Origin: Paraphysomonas bandaiensis
Lineage: Eukaryota > Chrysophyceae
Direction of reading: 5' to 3'
DNA: 64,000 nucleotides
Assembly: GCA_965644295.1 (NCBI GenBank)
Contig: CBFFRP010000096.1
Coordinates: forward strand, 1-64,000
Shown piece by piece: positions 10,776-23,768 of the stretch (the stretch's first letter is position 1; every line of letters begins with the position of its first letter). The notes under the pieces are model-generated. The model worked only from the letters and a program-made list of their open reading frames with translations. It ran no database searches and was not told where the DNA came from. The position numbers and the translations under genes are program-made.

Positions 10776-12082
10776 GATAGTAATAGTTGGTAGTTGAGAA
10801 AGTATCAATGAAAGGTGAGACATATATGTAGACTGCAATTTAAATAATAATCACTCTTTATCATTTAAACACTCTTTAAATAATATATATATTATTTTGA
10901 AGTGCGTTTAATATTTTGGTATGAGCGGCCCCGTATTCTCTCCCTCTATTGGTGTGTCAAGCATCGATTTTTTACTGGGAGCGGGTTATCAAGACAACAT
11001 CTAGGAAAGAGGTGTGTAAAATAAACGTTACCGTTGATATTTCAGTATATATATGTGAACTGTCTCTTTCGTCAAGAATATAAATAATAAGTCAGATGTG
11101 GCTAGCAAGGAGTTATATGGGAGTTTCCGCTATAGACTCGCTCTGCGAATGAAAAGTTGCAATATATTAAGGACACCCCCCACCATATAATCCTGGTGAA
11201 CATCGGTTTATCCTGACCACTTTTTCAGATCCTCTTTGAACTTGTTTCGAATGGCGATCGGTGCAATGTCGGCGGGTCTCACTGGCCGTTCCTCGAGTTC
11301 TAAATGTTTTTTTCGTTCTTGCGCTTGAACCATGCCTTGAGTTTCTTCGTCCCTAGGTGATCATATTATATCATAAATCGACATGTTTGGATGGTATAGA
11401 CTAAATTTACTAAACGTAATTTACACTCAATGCTTTTCGAACTTTGAAAGTTGCTACCAATCTGAACTACCATCATGCCAACTTCGGACATTTTGGATAT
11501 GGTGAAAGAAATAACTTAAGTTACTGAACTTCAACTCAAGCAATAATCAATTATTATTTAATGCTGTAACACGAAACACGTAACACGTATGTTTCTCAAA
11601 TATAGAACTGTAGAATTCGTTAAATACAATGAGAAACACTGTTATACGTAGTCGAAAATACTATGTAGCTAAACCTGTGATACTGAAGTATATTGACGAT
11701 TCAAGATACGGAAGTTGATCAGAGTTGATATGAGAGAAGTATGAAATTACGTTGTTGATATGTTTTACATGACAACGCATAATTGCCTGTTAGAAATAGA
11801 CATTTTTAGTAATAAGACCTTTTCGTTAACACTTATATGGAATATTATATAATTATGAGAGATACCATACTTCATTCATTGACGTTCACCAACTCTTTCT
11901 ATCTCTACTACACCAACCATTTCTAGTACGATCTTACATCGTCACTATCTTGTACAGTCAGTATATTTCAGTTTTATCACTACAATGGCTATCATATTAT
12001 TGGTTCTCATACTACAGCTAGCTACTACTGTATTCTTTGAGTAACGGATATAATTCTAATATTTTGGAAACTACAGCTTTTA

Positions 12083-12108
12083 ATTGCTCACAAACAGCAA
12101 AACTCAAC
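12083..12108 (+). repeat. 26-bp repeat, copy 2
   Basis: Perfect copy of the unit also at 12282-12307 (direct) and 10489-10514 (inverted). Confidence 0.85.
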
Positions 12109-12281
12109 ATTGCCTACGCAATAATAATCATCTATCTTGTCTAACAACATGACTGTTTTTTAACGATCTAAACAAGCAACATGTTCAAAGCCAATGTTTA
12201 AATTGTAATTAACAAGTATTCGCTACAATTATATTCTCTCAACTACCAATCATTATTAGATCTCAGTAGATAGACACGATT

Positions 12282-12307
12282 ATTGCTCACAAACAGCAAA
12301 ACTCAAC
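12282..12307 (+). repeat. 26-bp repeat, copy 3
   Basis: Perfect direct copy of 12083-12108, about 200 bp away. Confidence 0.85.
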
Positions 12308-12400
12308 AACCTTAATCCTAATCGAATAGAAAAGTAAAATGAAATGACTGAATTCTTTAGACGTATATATAGTATGCACTCACATGTTTTACAAATATAA

Positions 12401-15400
12401 TTATAATATCCTTGGCAGCAGCTCCAATGGCGACTGGCCATTACGTTCTTTTACTTTATTAGCCTTCAAAGCATGTAGCTCGTTCGGACACACTTCCCAG
12501 CAGAAAGACAGCGCATCACCCTTTGGTTGATCATAAACGGCCAGATAAACAGCAGACGCAAGAGTTTGTCTAGCATATATCAAGAAATAATTATTGATGT
12601 ACGTGTCGCATGTCTTCATTCCATGTTGACTACGAAGTGCTTCACTTAGCTTCAGTGCGTCGTCATCGAATCGTTTGCGATATAATTTCTTGAGTCGGTC
12701 ACTGATGATCTCACTGTTTGTGCTTTCACCACTGTAGTACATCCGCCAGGCTGCATTATAGGCCACCAAGTGTTCACGCCACTCGTCTACTAGCTTATGA
12801 TGTTCGCCAAGAACGTCGTCCAATACTAAATCCTCATCTCTCACATGGATCCTACTCAGACAACATAGTGCATATAAGTTCTGGAGTACACAACACACAC
12901 GATAACTCACGTATTCGACAGCCATATAAACGTTCGACACTGGTTTTCTCTATATGTTTCCATAAGTAATTATCCGAGGAACAGGAAAAAATGATACTTA
13001 CTTTGGCTTCCGGCAGCAGTAAAACTTCCTACCCTGGTTTTCACCAGGCTTATTTTGTGTATGCAGCTGGCACGGCAGATCACACTCGCACCTGGGAATA
13101 ACATATCTTCCGTCAGAGTTGAAAAGAGGATCGGGTGAAATAGACGGTTCCGCTAGAACTAAACCATTAACTCGGTCAAAGAGTCTACCAAGAATAGACT
13201 TGCTTCTGAAATATTTCTTCGTGCAATTGCCGGTACAAGTATAATGGGGCATCATGACATTTAAGAGGTCAGGGTTTTCAGTAATGATCTTTCCTGATTT
13301 GGCACAGTCTAACAAATCCAAAACTAAATTATAGCAGGATCGTGTCACTGCGGGATCTCCCCCTTGGGATTCGTTCTCGACATGCGCGAGCAAGGAATTC
13401 GTGTACCGCCCGAGTAAAGACTTCTGAGCCATTGTCACAAGACCTGCATCGAGTGAGCATCTAAGATATGTATTAACATATAAGGTAAACACTCACTCTC
13501 CAGCCGCTGCCAATGCCACTCAAAACTATTAACTCTTCTGCATTGGACTGGCGTATCACTTATCGATAGAGACGTCATCACGTCAACCAGATAATCTGCT
13601 GTATTATCCTGTTCTTTCACTGTCACGGGAGGTGTATCTCTCAAAGCAGTAACAAATTCATTGTTGCAAAACATGACCATATATAAGTCCCCGTCGAAAT
13701 CTCCACCACCCTACAATCCCAGAATTAAATTCAGCTATCTCATTTGCAATTTACACACTGACCATTTCATCGGCCGCAGACCTATGTCCCTGGGTAGAAA
13801 AAAAAATTACCCCCCCTCCAGTACCGCGCAAAAAGGATGAAATGATAGGACTCTTCACAGCTGTCAGAACTCGTATCTCATCCTCATGTAAAGTGGGGGG
13901 GCGAATAACTACCACCTTACCAGTCACCACGGTCCCTGCCTCAAGATCCACGCTGGCACCACGCTTCAGCGCGACATATACTTCTCCCGTCTTCAGGGTC
14001 CCAGTGGGATCAGGTGCACCCGGTAGATAACAAGACCCGCATACTCTTATATTGAAACGTTTCATGCGGTTAAGTTCCATCGCCTGAATATAACGCAACA
14101 AACGTTGAAGCGACGGTTCACGGATATCATGTCCGGCCTGCAGGAAGGCTAATGCCTTTTCATACACAAATCGATCTCGCATAGAAGCACTGCCTATTCT
14201 TTGCTCAAAACTTCTCCATCCCTCACTCCTTCTTAATTCATTGTCATCGTCATCGTCGTAGTCACTCCTGCCTTGAGTCTCAGATGGACAATGATCACTT
14301 CTTCCCATCCCAGAACTCATGATGCCACGACCGATCACCATAAGGGCTACTTCCCGACTGCTGCAAAGGTAAGTCAATCGACTGAGCTCCTCCTCTTGTA
14401 CAGCTTCAAACATGGCAGCCGGTACACCCCGCCGCTCCAAAAACAGACAAGAGAACTTGTTGAGATTCGCAAAACAATTGTTTCCACCCACCAGTTTCCT
14501 AGTGGTGATATCCGGTAGTTCAAAGGTACAGACAACATCCACAGTGATCGCCGCCGAAGGACGCGGACAAAAGCCAGGACCCTCAGCTTTTTTCATGCTT
14601 TCCCGCATGACAAGGCACCCTTCCGGGCAGATATATGGGTCTCCTGTCACCAGGAGACAGCCTTTGAACAAGCCACGTCCGCAGACTAACCGCACCTGAA
14701 CTATAACCGGCAGGGGGAAAGAAGGCGGACGAGGAACGCCTGGATGCAGAGCCCGTCCATTGCGCACGCAATAGGGGATCTGTCTGGCCAGACTAACCTG
14801 CAGCATGCGTTAGCTACTAAAACACAATAAGTAGATATTACACTGATGAAGCCACATCCGTCCGTCATGATACCGCCCCTGGAAGAAACTAAGTCTGGGA
14901 TAACAGAAACTTGGTTATTTTTAATCATACAGCAGGGTAAAGTCTTTGAAAATCCTAACGCTAATCGCGCCGTAAGTTTTTCCGGAGAGATGTCAATGGG
15001 AAAGCATCCAAGAGTGTCAATAGCATTGTCCACAGTAACTGGATATAGACGGTGAGTTGTGTAGAGAGCTGCCTCATCATTATTATCCACAGCAAAAAAA
15101 TATGCCTTGAGAGATGTATTCGTCTTCGACTTGTGTTCTTTACCATATATAAATTGGAAATTTCTACCCCCGAGATCAATGCCTTTCTCGTATAGTCTAC
15201 GGAGGGCATGGTGTTCATTCCACCGAGGTTCAGACGAGGATGGCAAGTCTTTCAGAGTGACGACCATGAATCGACTGGCCCCAAAAACACGGGCGAAGAA
15301 AAAATTCCCCCTGCTACTTGGACCATGATGAGTCACTTCGTATAAACTACAGTTTGTACCGAATGATACATCACAATGCCACAGCAGATCACTCCCTGCA

Positions 15401-15624
15401 GAGGGGTCCAGATACTCACGTATACCATCCATATCGATATCCCTTTCGCGACTCTTCTCGCTTATAATGCTTATTACTTTGGAGCACATCTCTTTGTGTT
15501 CACAGCTAGCAACGCTGCACACGAGAGGCCCATAATCAACACTCTCGACACCCTTGAGCTGAAGAATAGACAGCAGCCTAAAGAGATTCTCTTCTGAAAT
15601 ATCAGAACGTATGTCATTGCTCAT
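12401..15624 (-). CDS. RDR: RNA-dependent RNA polymerase with GRF zinc finger
   Basis: Cellular RDR, which copies RNA into double-stranded RNA for silencing. Six exons: 15624-14842, 14797-13763, 13710-13497, 13443-13002, 12949-12911 and 12851-12401; 987 aa, introns 44-59 bp. RDR landmarks in order: ARLALGFSKT then GIMTDGCGFIS (end of exon 1), VQVRLVCGRGLFKG, PDPTGTLKTGEVYV, LHEDEIRVLTAVKSP, ADEM, and the catalytic GGGDFDGD (607-614) created by splicing exons 2 and 3. Unusually, residues about 791-837 form a GRF-type zinc finger (C-x-C, GEN-x-GR-x-FY, C, then C-x-x-F-x-W) completed by the 39-nt exon 5. A normal RDR C-terminal segment follows (SAVYLAVYDQP...LSFCWEV). The start is the most upstream ATG in frame; an earlier exon cannot be excluded. 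It is head-to-head with ISWI. Confidence 0.88.
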
Positions 15625-16008
15625 GATAGCCGAAATTTACTCGCTGTTACAGTATTAGCATCTACTGTTGGCTAAACATGTAATGGTATTATACGCCCAC
15701 ACGATACAGTCATGCATAGTATAGAGATAGACACACAACGGGAGCTTCGGGACATCACTGTATACTATACTGGTACTCCCACATACCTCACCTGCAAAGG
15801 GATCCTTCGTAGTATCCTAGCTACAGTACCTACCTCTGTACATACATACATAAAATACATACACATATACACATACTTCGTACATACGTGCATACATACT
15901 GCGGTATATACATATACCGGTATATACATGTATGTATTTTGTGGAGATCCATTTCGAATATTTGTAATTGGAATGAATGCAGTGAGGGCATGAATTGTCA
16001 GTGCTGAT
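15625..16008. promoter_or_regulatory. Divergent RDR/ISWI intergenic region
   Basis: A 384-bp gap between two divergent starts, so it should hold both promoters. It contains an impure CATA/TACA microsatellite (about 15840-15935) and a TATACCGGTATA palindrome near 15915. No core promoter element can be assigned with confidence. Confidence 0.5.
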
Positions 16009-19000
16009 ATGTCCAGGTCTAGGAGAAGGAAGAAGGAAGACAGCAGTGAGAGTGACCAGTCCTCTGACTCATGCAGTGATGCTAATGCCGGTGAGGGCGA
16101 AAGAGATGAGATTGATTCCGATAATGAGAATGACATGAAGAGAGAACAAGCGGCTCGTTTGGAGCAACTGCGCCGAGAGCAATTTGAGAATGGCGTCTCT
16201 GATAATTCCGAAAGGCGTCTCGAGTATCTGATGGCTCAGTCTGAAATATTTTCTCATTTTCTTCCTGAGGGAGAAGAGAGTGCTCTCAGTAGTAGACGAG
16301 AGGCATCAAGTAAGCGCGGAAGGACCAGAATATCAGAAGAAGACGAGGACAAAAGATTAATGAAAATTGCTCAATCTAAATCACGTGTCACTCGCCTCCT
16401 GACTCAGCCATCATCTGTAGTGGGCGGTACGATGAGACCGTACCAAATTGAAGGTCTTAATTGGCTCATAAAACTTAATGAAAACGGGATAAATGGCATT
16501 CTTGCTGATGAAATGGGTCTCGGCAAAACATTGCAAACGATATCTCTCCTCGCATATCTAAGTGAGGCCAGAGATTTGCCAGGGCCGCACATCGTCATTG
16601 TTCCAAAATCTACTGTCTCCAATTGGCTGAGAGAGTTCTCTCGGTGGTGCCCGTCGCTGCGAACCATACGACTGCTTGGCAACAAGGCAGAGCGCATAGA
16701 TGTGTGCACGAAACAGATGATTCCCGGTCTGTTTGATGTCATGGTAGCTTCGTACGAGTCTTGCCTCAGAGAAAGCAGGTACATTCGAAAGATAAAATGG
16801 GATTACCTTGTAATAGACGAAGCACACCGCATCAAGAACGAGGAGTCTTCTCTTTCAAAGCTCGCCAGAATGTTCCACTGTCAGAGCCGACTTCTCATTA
16901 CTGGCACGCCCCTGCAAAACAACCTCCATGAGTTATGGGCTCTACTTAACTTCTTAATGCCAGATGTATTTTCAAGTGCTCAGACGTTCGACTCGTGGTT
17001 CAATACTGACGATGAAACTGGAAAGGAGAACACCATAAAGAAGCTGCACACTGTACTGCGGCCTTTCATGCTCCGTCGTGTGAAGGCAGATGTGGAGAAA
17101 GATCTACCCCCGAAGAAAGAGACAAAACTTTATATTGGTATGACTGAGATGCAGCGGGAGTTGTATCGGCGCGTGCTCACTAAGGATATTGAGAGTCTAA
17201 ATGCTCTCGGTGGTCCGGACAAAGTGCGACTGCTAAATGTTCTCATGCAGTTGAGAAAGGTGTGTAATCACCCGTACCTCTTCGAGGGGTTAGAAGAAGG
17301 ACCGCCCTATGTAGATGGCCCGCATCTATGGCAGAACTCCGGCAAGTTGACCTTGCTTGATAAACTTCTTCCAAAGCTTCGGTCACAGGGGTCTCGGGTT
17401 CTTATATTCTGTCAAATGACGCGTATGTTAGACATACTTGAAGACTATCTGCTTTTGCGTCGGTATGCTTACTGCCGTATTGATGGGTCTACAGATGGGG
17501 CGTCCAGAGATTCCGCCATGGAGGAGTTTAACACACCTGGATCGGAAAAGTTTTGCTTTCTTCTCTCTACTCGGGCGGGTGGACTGGGTATAAACTTGGC
17601 TACTGCAGATACCGTTATTTTGTACGATAGCGACTGGAACCCTCAGGTGGACCTGCAGGCCATGGACAGGGCGCACCGAATTGGACAAACCAAGCAGGTG
17701 TTACAACTTGTGTAAGGTGTTATTTTTTTGACATTCTTTCTCTGTAAAGGTGCGAGTGTTCAGACTAATTACGGAAGGTACTGTAGAAGAAAAAATTATT
17801 GAGAGGGCCGACAGAAAGCTTTACCTGGATGCGGCAGTCATACAGCAGGGTCGCCTCTTTGACCAACACAAGGGCTCTCTTACCAAGGGGGAGGTCATGG
17901 CTATGGTGTGAATAATATCTTTATGTATCTACTATACTGAATATCTTTTGTGTTTAGGTTAAGTTTGGTGCAGATGAAATATTGAGCTCTAAGACTGGCA
18001 TACTCAGCGACGAAGATATCGACACACTGTTGATGCGCGGGGAAGAAAGGACTGCAGCCATGAATAGCAAGATATCTACTGAGGTGCAACATAGTTTGGC
18101 CAATTTTAGCGTGGTGATGGAGGATGGAGTAGAGTTGAACATGTTCACCTTTGAGGGAGAGAACTTCAACAAGAAGGAAGGTGGACGCAGACGGAATACT
18201 GCTGAAAACTCTTTTCAGATTAGTTTACCTCAACGGGAGCGTAGACGTAACTTCGAGTCAAGCGATTTCGTTGTTAGAGACCCATCGGTACATGGATATC
18301 ACTTTCTCGTCTTAGCATTTACCTGTTTTGGATAGGAAACTCAAAGAGCGGCTCCACGGCGCGCAGCTAGGAAAAGTGCTATGTCGATTCCTGATTACCA
18401 GGTGCTATTCCCTCACTTCTCTTTGATTCATTATAGTAATTGTGCTGTTCAGTTCTTTAACAAAAGCCGTTTGGATGAAATTTATGCCATAGAAGCCGAT
18501 CTTGCTGCAGAAAAGGCATCTCGCGTTGCGACTGTAAACAAGCTACGACACGAGGACGCTAAGGTCTTGGATTCAGGAAGTTCGGATGTTGTAGATGATA
18601 TTTTATGCAGGAAAAGCGGCGTGCGCTGCGCAAATCATTAGGCTGGAAGTTGCCCAAGGGGCAAAAACTCAGTCTTCATACTATAGCATCAGGTTGCGTA
18701 GGTGAGAAAGAGAAGCAAACGACCTCTGCTGGCGGTGTAGACACAGCTGGAGGTGATAGGAGTGACGATGATAGTAGCGATGAGGAATTAGAAGAGGATG
18801 GGGAAATTGAAGCGAATACAAATCAGGCAACTTCGCGAAATTCTTCTGATGCACCCTCTGCATCCAAAAGCGAGATGTGCGTGGCTGCAGATGAGATCGA
18901 GGCGGAGTTACAGAGTGGTAAGTTCGACCTCCCAACCGAACTTGAAAAGGAGAAGTCGGAATTGCTCGAAGAAGGCTTTCCGGACTGGAATAGGGCGGAC

Positions 19001-19750
19001 TTTCGAATTTTCTGCGGGGCACTGGAGAAGTACGGCAGACATAATCCACTTGCTGTTGCTGAGGATGTCGCACTCGAAACTGGAAAGACTAAAGATAACG
19101 TTTTACGGTATTTCAATTCTTTTTGGAAAAGTTATCGCGTGCTGTCTGATTGGCCTCGGATAATGGACAGAGTGGACAGGGGTCAACGACGCATAGACAG
19201 ATTGCAGAATATCCAGAATGCTGTCCATACGAAGATCCGATGCTACCAAGAGTCGTCAGGTGTTTCTACAGAAGATGTTTGCACAAGCCTTTGCGTCGGT
19301 GGGTCGACGGTATCTGCTTTCAGTTACGGCTATGGAGCAAATAGAGCAGGACGCCAGTTCACAGAAGAGAACGACAGGTTTCTTGTTCACATGATGAGCA
19401 GACATGGATATGGAGTGGCTGCTTGGGATAAAATTCGACGGGAGATTCGATCTGCCCCTGCTTTTTCCTTCGATTGGTTTTTACTATCGAGAACGGAGGT
19501 GGATATACAAAAGCGGTGTGACTACCTGTTGAAGCATATAGAGAAAGAGTTGGCCAATGACGCTGCTAGGGCGAAACATTCTTCGAGTAAACAAGAAAAT
19601 ATGTCAAGATCTAAGCGCTCTGCTGATGACATGGATCAGATTAATTCAGGAACAGGTGGGGTGGAGTGCACTGTGTGCAGTGAAAGCTGACTTTGTTTAC
19701 TAGGTAAGAAGCGGAAGAAGTCGCACGTTTCAAGCTCCAGTAATTCTTGA
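16009..19750 (+). CDS. ISWI: ISWI-family SNF2 chromatin remodeler
   Basis: ATP-dependent nucleosome-sliding enzyme. Seven exons: 16009-17697, 17750-17905, 17958-18287, 18336-18401, 18453-18563, 18611-19655 and 19704-19750; 1147 aa. SNF2 ATPase motifs: [10 protein letters not shown] (165-174), DEAH (270-273), [34 protein letters not shown] and [12 protein letters not shown]. The ISWI-diagnostic C-terminus is present: a HAND-like segment ([24 protein letters not shown]), SANT (about 903-965, [12 protein letters not shown]) and SLIDE (about 985-1095, with [13 protein letters not shown]). A low-complexity acidic insert (about 825-860) separates HAND from SANT and is longer than I expect for animal ISWI. 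The last exon adds a basic KKRKK tail, a likely nuclear signal. The length fits the family. The N-terminal Ser/Arg/acidic region is disordered. Confidence 0.95.
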
Positions 19751-22694
19751 CTGTGGACACGATATGTTGACATCTGTACAAGTGTTCTGCCGTAGTAAAT
19801 GGAATCCACACTATTACTCTATGAGTTCAACAAAGGTTGTACAGAAATGTATAGGTGCGTGATGGCTAATTATTGCGCGATACTCTCCAGTTTTACCTCT
19901 ACATATGCTGTAGTGGCGTCTGATGACTTCGATATATACTAATGATTTAGATGATATGAGCTCTAGACAGTTTAGTTTTGTAATAAAGAAATTCTACTAA
20001 ATATCACAAGATAGAATATGATCTCGGTACTGAAAATTACCTTGTGAGGAATGTGATGAATCTATAAGAAGTAGTAATGTCTTATTATTAGCAATATGCG
20101 TTTAAGAGTCAGGACTACTTTAGCATTGCAGTTTAACTAAATCAATAAGAAACTCTCAGCGAAGATTTTATTGTTGAGCTTTAAGTAATTGTAAGAAATT
20201 AAAAACTTTTGAAGAACATAGTAGCTATAACACATAACACAGTATTACATGAATCAATGGTATGATATGAATTATGTTAGTAAAGTAATATATTGACTGT
20301 TTAAGATCAGATAATATTTATTGGTAGTGGTGAGGATATAAAGTAAGTAATGACAAAGAATAAAGAGATGCTGATCGAATATTTCATTAATTAATTCTTG
20401 ATGAAGCATGTTATATCATATATTGTCAGCAGATAATTTTCTGCCCACTCATAGTCTAATGCTTTTGTTGACGTTTTAAGGTCCTAAATGAACAGGTATC
20501 CGGGAATGGGCCCGCCTCAAAGGCATCCGGGGTATTGAGCTTCCTGCTAAAGTCTAGCGTTCGGACTGTTCACCTTAAGCACTCAAAAATTATGAAGTCA
20601 GTAGATGTCATGCATATCAATAATTTGCTTGCTCACTGCGTTTGCTCTTTGAATGATAGAGCTTGCGGTGACGTACAACCAGCGCTCGTAGCGTTATGTA
20701 GTAAGATACCAGTTAGTTAAATTGCAATAAAGTCGAGGTAATACCAAAACGTGTAAAAGCGATTTCACCAGGTTTCATATATAAGTATTGAGTTATATTT
20801 TACTGTAATTTGTATCTGAGAGGTTAAAGATACAGAAAAAGTCGCAAGTATAGTTGTTATTAGCAGTATTTATTGCGTTACAAGTTGGCCCTGCTACTTG
20901 TGTTTTGTAATAATATCATATTCTTATATAGCTACATCTGCCTCTCTTGAGACTGCAAACGCTCCAAAGGAATAGCCTGATTTTGGATACATTGCATATA
21001 CTTAATTAGTTCTGACTATTAAACCCCTATTGCTTATAATACGTCATTCACTACTACTAACTAACTACTACTATCATAATAGAGAAAGTTGTGGTTATTG
21101 AAGCTTGCATGCACCTATTCTCAATGTAAAACTAGTTTCTAAACACAACCGTTCTCATGAAATAATCAGACATTCTTAGACACCTATTCTCATACCATGA
21201 ATCAATGGTTCAGACGTAGCAATTATATTGCAGTTTGTGCTAACTAAATCATCATAGATGTTTAGTATTGATAAGGAGCTAGTTAGTATACTATAAATTT
21301 CTTCCTGAACACTGTGTATCTAAAAGCGTACCCTCAACAAAGTCGGACTCGCACCTTTTCGTGGTGTTCTGGGGGATAAGTACCGGAGATATTTCTCCAG
21401 GAAACTAACGTGAGCCGCAAACTAACGGCAATGACAATGATGTGATTGGACCTGTTATGTCTTCTCACACGTCTACTGCCTAGTCTTGGTTTCTCCTGAC
21501 CCAGGTCATTGAGATTATATCAAGGCTCTGGCACTGTTCTCCAAGCAGTGTCAGGTACATTTGTGGTGCTTTTATGTTATTCTTGCTTAGTAGGTTTTCA
21601 TCCGAGCGGGGAAGGTGCACGGTTTCCTACTAGTGTAAGTCACTCGGGAGAAGAGTGCAAGGTGGATGCATGTGCTGGACGAGTGCACACAATGGAGGGA
21701 AGACATCGGAGTCAGCTTGAATTTGTAACAGATTTAGTAGATGTCTGTTTCATGCGTCAGTGTGCAAAATTGCACCAGTGAGACCGCTTCGTGACCGTGG
21801 GAGGACCCGGCGCTAGAGCTACTTTATTCTCCCTTCCAGACTACCTGCTGCTGTGAACACCACCTTGAAGAGGGCCCTAAAGATCTGCCGCATATACAGG
21901 AGACATATGCCGAAGACACCGACCGCAAGTTGTTTGTGTTAGGACAAGTAGATTGGGCAGGAGCGTATGATCCAGCTTAAACACGCAACTCGTCGTATGC
22001 CCATGTAGCTAACTAAATCGTGTTGTATAGTTGAGCACTTGTCGGTGCATGCAATAGTAACTAGATGAGAGTCATGTTATGCATAGTGTCGCGCGAGTTG
22101 TTAGGTTGGTCGCGGCAACGCACAAGCTTGCGCTTCTTAATAATCAGACATTCAATATCTAAAAGCGTACTGTGTATCTATAAATACCAGGGCTGCGTAG
22201 TAACAATTAATTGAATTGCATGGGATATACGTAATAATTGCAATTATAAGTGTTCGCTGGAAGGTTGGCAATTATTAACTGTATTGTATAAGCACATAAT
22301 ATTAGAATTAGAAGTTGGAAAACAGATACAGGGGATACAATGCACCGTAGTCGTTAGTGTATTGAATATCATTGTGGTAAACTATATCTTCCGGTAGGGA
22401 TTCTGGATACTACAGCTAAAGTTGTTTATACAATGCCCTATTAACATATACACCTATATTACTTCAAGTGACACATATAGTTTATGAGTAATGGCTTCAT
22501 TACTTCATTACGTTGCATATAATTCTTAGTAGATATCATTAAGGCACTCACACCAGCAACACCAAAACTAAAAGACTGTAATCACACTCATTACAGTTAC
22601 CAATAGTCAATACAGTTATATAAAAAACACTACCACGACAAAATTAAGCAATTATCTAGAATAGGATAAATCACATAATAGGTGCACCAATTGC
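19751..22694. repeat. Gene-free region with decayed R1 repeats
   Basis: No gene is supported. R1-family fragments lie at about 20064-20740, 21333-21440 and 22090-22165. All are strongly diverged from the copies at 36.6, 44.2 and 62.9 kb. At 22188-22199 the sequence CAGGGCTGCGTA followed by TAATTGCAATTATAA-type DNA matches the left end of the hAT remnant at 28679, so a hAT end fragment is present. The segment 21430-21980 is less AT-rich and unassigned. Confidence 0.6.
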
Positions 22695-23768
22695 CTAAGA
22701 AATCACCAACGCGTCAGTACGTCCTACGTATACCCGAGCAGCCTCAACGAAATTAGAAACATAGTCTGGTAGATTTTTTTCATATTTATCACAACTAAGG
22801 CGAAATTCCTCTAAAGCAGAAAGAACATCCTCGTCAGCACGACCCGCTGAGAAAGACTCTAGTATAGACAATTCATATTCATTTGAGTGCACCGCTGCGC
22901 ACACATCTGGGTATCTATCTTTTATGTACCCCACCAACAGAGCCAACTCGTTTTGAAGATTATTTCCAGAAGAATTTCTCCAAGTATTCAGAAAAGAGTG
23001 GCATGATTCAGTTGGCGTTGTACACTTCGGTGTGCAGTAGACGGGGAACATGGAAAATCCACGGAAAAACATTGAAATGCAGTACCGCTTCTCACATTTA
23101 CTGGGTAACACTCGATGAGGAACATTGTTTGAACTGAAAAACACAGCACGACCAGCTATTGGATTTATGTCCACTCTACACGGCGTGATACCATCCTGCA
23201 GGGGGTACAAGCGCAACTGGCCACCATGAGTAACTGGGGAATAATCCTCCCTGGGAACTCCCAAGTACAGAGTCATCGTCAGTATTCTCTGACTACAAGG
23301 CAGATTGTCGGTGTGGACCATAAAAGCTCCCCCTTGATGTATAGATGCTATTTTTATTTGCTCCAACATACTGAGCTGAATTCCAGTTTTAGATGATAGG
23401 AGTGTCAAGAAGGAGTTACGTTCGTTCCAAAAGCTGGCAAGAGACGGCACCATTGACATAGTTGCTTCACCCGCAGATAGTTCGCAATTTAACACAAGGC
23501 TTCGCTCGAAAACATTGGGTTTAACTCTCACCACTTGTCCACTGCGCATCTGCAGCTTATTAGATGAAGGTTCTAACCACTCTCCATTTTCTAACAATTC
23601 CACATCATCACGCAGCTTCAGGACAAACTCATGATCGAAAGCATCATCAAGCACTGAATACCCAGCATGGAATAAATCGTTTCCAAGGCTTTTGCATTTA
23701 TCGATTGACTTCTGCAGCTGCTGGAGCATGGGAGGTGCTGGTGCTGGTGCTGTGCTGGGGTCAGACAT
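22695..23768 (-). CDS. 2OG-Fe(II) oxygenase, prolyl-4-hydroxylase-like
   Basis: Intronless, 357 aa. The double-stranded beta-helix core carries the Fe(II) triad H152-x-D154 (in FMVHTDN) and H218 (VPHRV), with R228 (KRYCISMFF) placed to bind 2-oxoglutarate. GGQLRLYP and GRAVFFSSNNVPHRV are typical P4Hc-type blocks. It probably hydroxylates a protein or small-molecule side chain; the substrate is unknown. There is no clear signal peptide; the N-terminus is Pro/Ala-rich. The C-terminal 115 residues are helical and unassigned. It is divergent from the membrane-protein gene at 24300 across 531 bp. Same superfamily as the gene at 46160 but not a close copy. Confidence 0.85.
   Translation of the reverse strand: MSDPSTAPAPAPPMLQQLQKSIDKCKSLGNDLFHAGYSVLDDAFDHEFVLKLRDDVELLENGEWLEPSSNKLQMRSGQVVRVKPNVFERSLVLNCELSAGEATMSMVPSLASFWNERNSFLTLLSSKTGIQLSMLEQIKIASIHQGGAFMVHTDNLPCSQRILTMTLYLGVPREDYSPVTHGGQLRLYPLQDGITPCRVDINPIAGRAVFFSSNNVPHRVLPSKCEKRYCISMFFRGFSMFPVYCTPKCTTPTESCHSFLNTWRNSSGNNLQNELALLVGYIKDRYPDVCAAVHSNEYELSILESFSAGRADEDVLSALEEFRLSCDKYEKNLPDYVSNFVEAARVYVGRTDALVIS

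Larger units (their letters stand above)
9371..12400. other. AT-rich gene-free region with short repeats
   Basis: No coding region is supported in these 3 kb. The region holds one copy of a dispersed repeat (10641-10775) and three perfect copies of a 26-bp repeat (separate entries). Composition is AT-rich throughout. Confidence 0.6.

Noticed and set aside
12998-13492. Stand-alone 164-aa Cys-rich gene
   Set aside because: It is exon 4 of the RDR gene with intron sequence read through at both ends; splicing joins it in frame to RDR motifs.
21509-21781. 90-aa ORF in less AT-rich DNA
   Set aside because: No recognisable domain, no splice partner and no conserved neighbour; it could be chance.
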